Below are positions 58,632 to 64,000 of a stretch of DNA of 64,000 nt, in pieces. The notes under the pieces are model-generated. The model was given only the letters and a program-made list of their open reading frames with translations. It did no database searches and was not told the origin of the DNA. This stretch comes from Fremontodendron californicum. Its lineage: Eukaryota; Streptophyta; Magnoliopsida; Malvales; Malvaceae. Location: assembly GCA_030761205.1 (NCBI GenBank), contig JAULJL010000010.1:32688022-32752021 (forward strand), given 5' to 3'. Both the position numbers and the translations under genes were made by a program. How positions within the stretch are numbered: position 1 is the first letter of the stretch; each line of letters opens with the position of its first letter.

Positions 58632-60443
58632 GTTATGCATCTAAATAACTCGAGTGAGTGATCTTAAACTTGCTCAAATGGTTAAACATGATGTGATGAC
58701 TGTTGCAAGGTGAAAAAGTTTGTGTTTTGTATATTAAGCACTTTTATTCCCGTTAAAGGGAAAAATGGTCAAAAAAGTTTTTTTATTTGTGATTTATGCA
58801 TCTAAATAGGTCTAGTGTGTGATATTAAACTTTCTCAAATGGTTAAATTTGATTTGATGACTTTCGCATGGAGAAAAGTTAGTATTTTTGTGTATTAAGC
58901 ACTTTTCGACTCATTAAAGGGTAAAATGGTCAAACAAGTTTTATATTTGTCCGCTAAGCATCTAAATAGCTCAAGTGTGTGATATTAAACTTGCTCAAAT
59001 GATTAAAGTTGATTTGATGACTATTGCATGGAAACAAATTAGTGTTTTTGTGACACTTTCCGACCCGTTAAAGTGAAAAAGGTCGAACAAGTTTTATATT
59101 TGTTTGTTATGAATCTAAATAGCTCGAGTGTGTGATATTAAACTTACTCAAATGGTGAAACTTGATTTGCTGACTGTTGCATAGAAAAAAGTTAATATTT
59201 TTATGTATTAAGCACTTTTCGATCCGTTAAAGGGAAAAATGGTCAAAAGAGTTTTATCTTTGTTTGTTATGCATCTAAATAGCTCGAGTGTATGATATTA
59301 AACTTGTTCAAATGGTTAAAATTAATTTGATGAGTGTTGCATGAAAAAATATTTAGTATTTTTGTGTATTAAGCATTTTTCCTCCCTTTAAAGGGCGAAA
59401 TGATCAAAAAAATTGTATATTTATCAGTTATGCATCTAAATAACTCGAGTGTGTGATATTTAACTTTCTTAAATGGTTAAAGTTGATGAGATGACTTTTG
59501 AATGGAGAAAAGTTAGTGTTTTGTGTATTAAGTATTTTTCTTCCCGTAAAAAGGAAGAATGGTTAAACAAGTTTTTTCTTTGAAAGTTACACATCTAAAT
59601 AGCATGAGTGTGTGATATTAAACTTGCTCAAATGATTAAACTTGATTTGATGACTGTTTCATATAGAAAAAAGATAGTGTTTTGTGTATTAAGTACTTTT
59701 CGACAAGTTAAAAGGCAAAATAATCAAACAAGTTTTATTTTTATCTGTTATACATCTAAATAGCTCGAGTGAGTAATATTAAACTTGCTCAAATTATTAA
59801 ACTTGATGTGATGACTGTTGCACGAAGAAAAAAGTTTGTGTTTTTGTGTAATAAGCAATTTTCTTCCCCGTTAAAGAACAAAATGGTCAAACAAATTTTT
59901 TATTTGTGAATTATGCATCTAAATAGCTCAAGTGTGTGATATTAAACTTTTTCAATTGGTTAAACTTGATTTCATGACTGTCGCATGGATAAAAGTTAGT
60001 ATTTTTGTGTATTAACACTTTTCGACCCGTTAAAGGGTAAAATGGTCAAACTGCTTTTATATTTGTCAGTTATGGATCTAAATAGCTTGAGTGTGTAATA
60101 TTAAATTAATTCAAATGGTTAACCTTGATTTGCTAACTATTGCGTGGAGAAAAAGTTAATATTTTTTGTATTAAGCACTTTTCAAGTTGTTAAAGGAAAA
60201 AATTATCAAACAAGTTTTATATTTGTCAATTATGCATCTAAATGCTTGAATATGTGATATTAGACTTTGTCAAATTGTTAAACTTGATTTGTTGACTGCT
60301 TCATTGAGAAAAAGTTATTGTTTTTGTGTATTAGACACTTTTCGACCCTTTAAAGGGAAAAATAGTTAAACAAATTTTATATTTGTAAGTTATGCATCTA
60401 AATAGCTCGAGTGTGTGATATTAAACTTGTTCAAATGGTTAAG
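58632..60443 (+). repeat. satellite array, segment 2
   Basis: It continues the same monomer in the same phase after the hAT insertion; markers fall near 58637, 58797, 58958, 59110, 59270, 59430, 59589, 59751, 59914, 60072, 60233 and 60393. Spacing stays at 152-163 bp. Monomers differ by scattered substitutions and short indels, with no higher-order period evident by eye. Confidence 0.95.
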
Positions 60444-61741
60444 TGTTGTCGATTTTCACCATGCAAGTGCACGTATCGTAACAAGTAATATAGTTTAAAG
60501 TTAAGAGTCGAACCCACAAGGAATTGTCACTAGATTTGCTAAGTACTAAAATTAAAACAACCTAATCTTATCTAAACAAATAATTAAAGATGGTAATCAG
60601 ACTAATTAAAAGAAACTAATAATAAAAGCAAGTAAATTAAAAAGATGAATTAATCAATTAATAAAACCTAGGGTTACAACTTCCCTCAACATTTTGCTTG
60701 AACCTCTCCTACCCTCTTAACTTGATTAATGACCTTGAGTTGTTAACCTAGAGTTCTAATTTATTTATAAGGATCTTCCGATGGTCTTATAAAAATATAT
60801 CTCTTAACCATTAACTATATTCCTATGATAATTGAATTGAAGAGAAACCCATTAAGCTTAGGCTCTAACAATGATTACACATGACACGTAAGTATATTGC
60901 TACCCTACATGCAGATCAATTCATCCTAATAAATGAATATGAAACATGTGTCATTCAATCCATGTCTAACACTAAACTTCCTTTTTCAAGTTGTATTTAG
61001 TTTACCAAAATCAATCTAATTGGTGGCCAGTCAACTAGAAGCATTAAGAACAAGATTGAACAAACAACTCAAAAAACCATTAAATCAAGCTAGAGAGAGA
61101 AAATAAATTCAAACTACATGTTGAGTTTCGTTGCAATCCTAAAAAGATAAATTTAGTTCATTATAATTAAAGAAAACAAATATCCAAGGAGTTTCACCAT
61201 CATCATTAATACAAGAAAAGTAAAGAATATAATAGAGAAAACTAAGGGGTGTCAAGTCTTGAGTCTTCAATCTTCACAAATCTTCTTATCTCCTTGAAAT
61301 CTTTTGATGGTTACTCTCCTCTCAAGAGAATTAGGTTCTTAGAACTCAAATCCCCTTTATTTCAGCCTTAAAGAGTCTTATTTATAGTGTCTTAGACCTC
61401 TGGAGTCAGAAACTTCATGTGCAAGCAATCAGGTAATTGCAGGTTTTTATTTTTACTTTTTCTCACATCGGCGCCGCGACGCTGACCATTCTGAATTCGG
61501 GTGCCGCGATGCCGACCTCTCGGCACCATTTTTCATCTTTTTGCACCTCGAAACTCCTTCTCACTTTGGACCTATAATGACACATAAATACTAACTAAAT
61601 AACTATTTTAAACATGTAATAGATAAATAAAATTAATCTAAAAATATCTAAAACTAATCAAATCCAAATAAAAACCTCAAAGACTTCGCCGATTTAAATG
61701 CATAAAAGGTAGCAAAATAACTATATTTTCTAGAGTTATCA
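60444..61741. repeat. solo LTR (1.3 kb) in the satellite
   Basis: It begins TGTTGTCGATTTTCACC and ends TAGAGTTATCA, with a perfect 5-bp duplication TTAAG (60439-60443 and 61742-61746). It is the same family as 17833-19364; this copy is shorter by about 230 bp and keeps the terminal CA. A GC-rich patch lies at 61465-61530. No genes. Confidence 0.93.
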
Positions 61742-64000
61742 TTAAGCTTGATTTTATGACAGTTACAGGGAGAAAAGTTAGTGTTTTTCTGTATTAAGCA
61801 CTTTTCGACCATTTAAAGAGGAAAAAAGTCAAATAAGTTTTGTATTTGTCTGTTATGCATCAAAATAGCTCGAGTGTGTTATATTAAACTTGCTCATATT
61901 ATTAAACTTGATTTCATGACTATCGCGTGGAGAAAAAAGTTAACATTTTTTAGTATTATGTACTTTTAAACCCGTTAAAGGAAAAAATATTCAAACAAGT
62001 TTTTATTTGTCAGTTAGGCATCTAAATAGCTCGAGTGTGTGGTATTAAACTTGCTCAAATGGTTAAATTTGATTTGATAGTTGTTGCATGGAGAAAAAGT
62101 TAGTATTTTTGTGTATTAAGCATTTTTCGACCCGTTATAGGACAAAATGGTCAAACAAGTTTTATATTTGTCTATTATGCATCTAAATAGCTTGAGTGTG
62201 TAATAGTAAAGTTGCACAAATGGATAAACTTGATTTGATCACTGTCGCATCAAGAAAAAGTTAGTGTTTTGTGTATTAAACACTTTTTGACCCGTTAAAG
62301 GGCAAAATGGTCAAAAAGATTTTATATTTTCCAGTTACGCATTTAAATAGCTCGAGTGTATGGTATTAAACTGGCTCAAAAGGATAAACTTGATTTGAAA
62401 ACTGTTGCATAGAGAAAAAAATAGTTTTTTTTAGTGTATTAAGCACTTTTCGACCCATTAAAGGGTGAAATGGTCAAACAAATTTTATATTTTCCATTTA
62501 TGCATCTAAATAGCTTAAGTATGTGATATTAAACTTGCTCAAATGGTTAAACTTGATTTGATGACTGTTGTATATACAGAAAGTTAGTGTTTTGTGTACT
62601 AAGCATTTTTCGTCCCGTTAATGGACAAAATGGTCAAAGAAGTTTTAAATTTGCCACTTATGCTCCTAAATAGCTCAAGTGTATGATTTTAAAGTTGCTG
62701 TAATGGTTAAACTTGATTTGATGACTATTCTATGGAGAAAAAGTTAGTATGTTTGTGTATAAAACTACTTAAATGGTTAAATTTGATTTGATGACTGTTG
62801 GATGGAGAAAAAGTTAGTATTTTTCTATATGAAGCACTTTTCTCCCATTAAAGGCAAAATGGTCAAACAAGTTTTTTATTTGTCAGTTATGCATCTAAAT
62901 AGGTTGAGTGCATGATATTAAACATGCTCAAATAGTTCTACTTGATGTTACATGGAGAAAATATTAGTGTTTTTGTGTATTAAGCACTTTTCGACCAGTT
63001 AAAGAAAAAATTGTTAAAGAAGTTTTATATTTGTTTGTTATGCATCTAAATAGCTCGAGTGTATGATATTAAACTTACTCAAATGGTGAAACTTGATTTA
63101 CTGACTATTCCATGCAAAAAAAAAAAGTTAGTATTTTTGTGTATTAATCACTTTTTGACCAGTTAAAGGGAAAAAAGTTCAAAAAAAATTTACGTTTGTC
63201 TTATGCATCTAAATAGCTTCAGTCTATGATATTAAACTTGCTCAAACGGTTAAACTTGATTTGATGACTATTGCATGGAGAAAAAGTTATTATTTTTGTG
63301 AATTAAGCACTTTTCGAATCGTTAAAGGAAACAATGGTCAAAGAAGTCTTATATTTGTTTGTTATGCATCTAAATAGCTCGAATGTGTGATATTAAACTT
63401 GTTCAAATGGTTAAACTTAATTTGATAACTATTGCATGGAGAAAAATTTAAATATTTTTGTGTATTAAGAACTTTCCTTCCTGTTAAATGACAAAATGGT
63501 CAAACAAGTTGTATATTTATTAGTTATGCATCGAAATAGCTCGAGTGTGTGATAATAAATTTGCTCAAATGGTTAAACTTGATTGGATAATTGTTTTATG
63601 GAGAAAAATTTAGTGTTTTTATGTATTAAGTACTTTTCGACTCGTTAAAGGGTAAAATGGTCAAACTATTTTTATATTTGTCAGTTATGCATATAAATAG
63701 GTCGAATTGAATATTAAATATGTTCAAATGGTTAAACTTAATTTTATGAATGTTGCATGGAGAAAAAGTTAGTGTTTTTGTGTATTAAGCACTTTTCAAC
63801 CCATTAAAGGGCAAAATCGTAAAACAAGTTTTATATTTTTCAGTTATGCATCTAAATAGCTTGAGTGTGTTGTATTAAACTTTCTCAAATGGTTAAAGTT
63901 GATTTGATGACTATAGCATGGAGAAAAAGTTAGTATTTTGTGTATTAAGTATTTTTTGACTCGTTGCAGGGCAAAATAGTCAAAAAAAAATTATATTTGT
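61742..64000 (+). repeat. satellite array, segment 3, runs off window
   Basis: It has the same monomer and orientation, with markers near 61856, 62018, 62179, 62340, 62500, 62661, 62887, 63045, 63205, 63367, 63527, 63686 and 63847. One monomer (about 62700-62880) contains a remnant of only about 64 bp. The array is still in register at base 64000, so its true length is unknown. Confidence 0.95.

Noticed and set aside
55399..64000. Regularly spaced repeats resembling a CRISPR array
   Set aside because: The whole 160-bp unit repeats without unique spacers, in a plant nuclear context; it is a satellite.

Overview
The window is eukaryotic, from a flowering plant and most likely a eudicot. It is AT-rich, with GT-AG introns, one intact multi-exon gene whose best family match is a plant magnesium transporter of the NIPA type, decayed copies of other plant nuclear genes, and a dense layer of Ty1/copia, Ty3/gypsy, hAT, SINE and Helitron-like elements. 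The species cannot be named from the sequence alone. The composition fits gene-poor, repeat-rich (perhaps pericentromeric) DNA that ends in a satellite array.

Layout. 1-2903: the 5' part of a minus-strand copia element, running off the left edge. 2904-5485: AT-rich DNA with Helitron-like termini and a broken V-ATPase subunit E gene fragment that keeps its intron positions. 5491-23816: one copia element bounded by the 5-bp target duplication CTAAA and opened by later insertions: a 5.8-kb hAT element (5716-11546) with a nearly complete transposase gene, a run of Helitron-like units (about 12285-16048), and a solo LTR (17833-19364) between protease and integrase. 23822-30432: mostly noncoding, with a tRNA-derived SINE (26049-26237) and a pseudogene of the chloroplast Mfd-like helicase (At3g02060 type). 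One exon of that pseudogene holds a short hAT element, which itself holds a 2.2-kb solo LTR. 30433-41997: a DUF716/TMEM45-type membrane protein pseudogene split by a 10.5-kb minus-strand gypsy element of Athila/Tat type. 45429-49364: the only intact host gene found, a 13-exon NIPA8-like gene (445 codons). 53223-55398: a truncated plus-strand gypsy element. 55399-64000: tandem repeats of about 160 bp, interrupted by a 1.6-kb hAT-like element and another solo LTR, and continuing past the right edge.

How the parts relate. There is no operon-like or pathway relation among the genes; the structure of the window is insertion inside insertion. Target duplications found by reading both flanks are: CTAAA (copia), GTTTTTAG (hAT), GGTAC/GGTAG (solo LTR), CCCAAAGA/CCCAGAGA (short hAT), CATAA (solo LTR), GAGGC/GAAGC (gypsy), a 17-bp repeat (SINE), GTTATGCA (hAT in satellite) and TTAAG (solo LTR in satellite). 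They give a relative order of events. All element coding regions carry stops, frameshifts, deletions or lost catalytic residues.

Limits: family calls rest on recognised motifs and recalled family sequence, not on searches. Helitron calls and the boundaries of decayed elements are inference.
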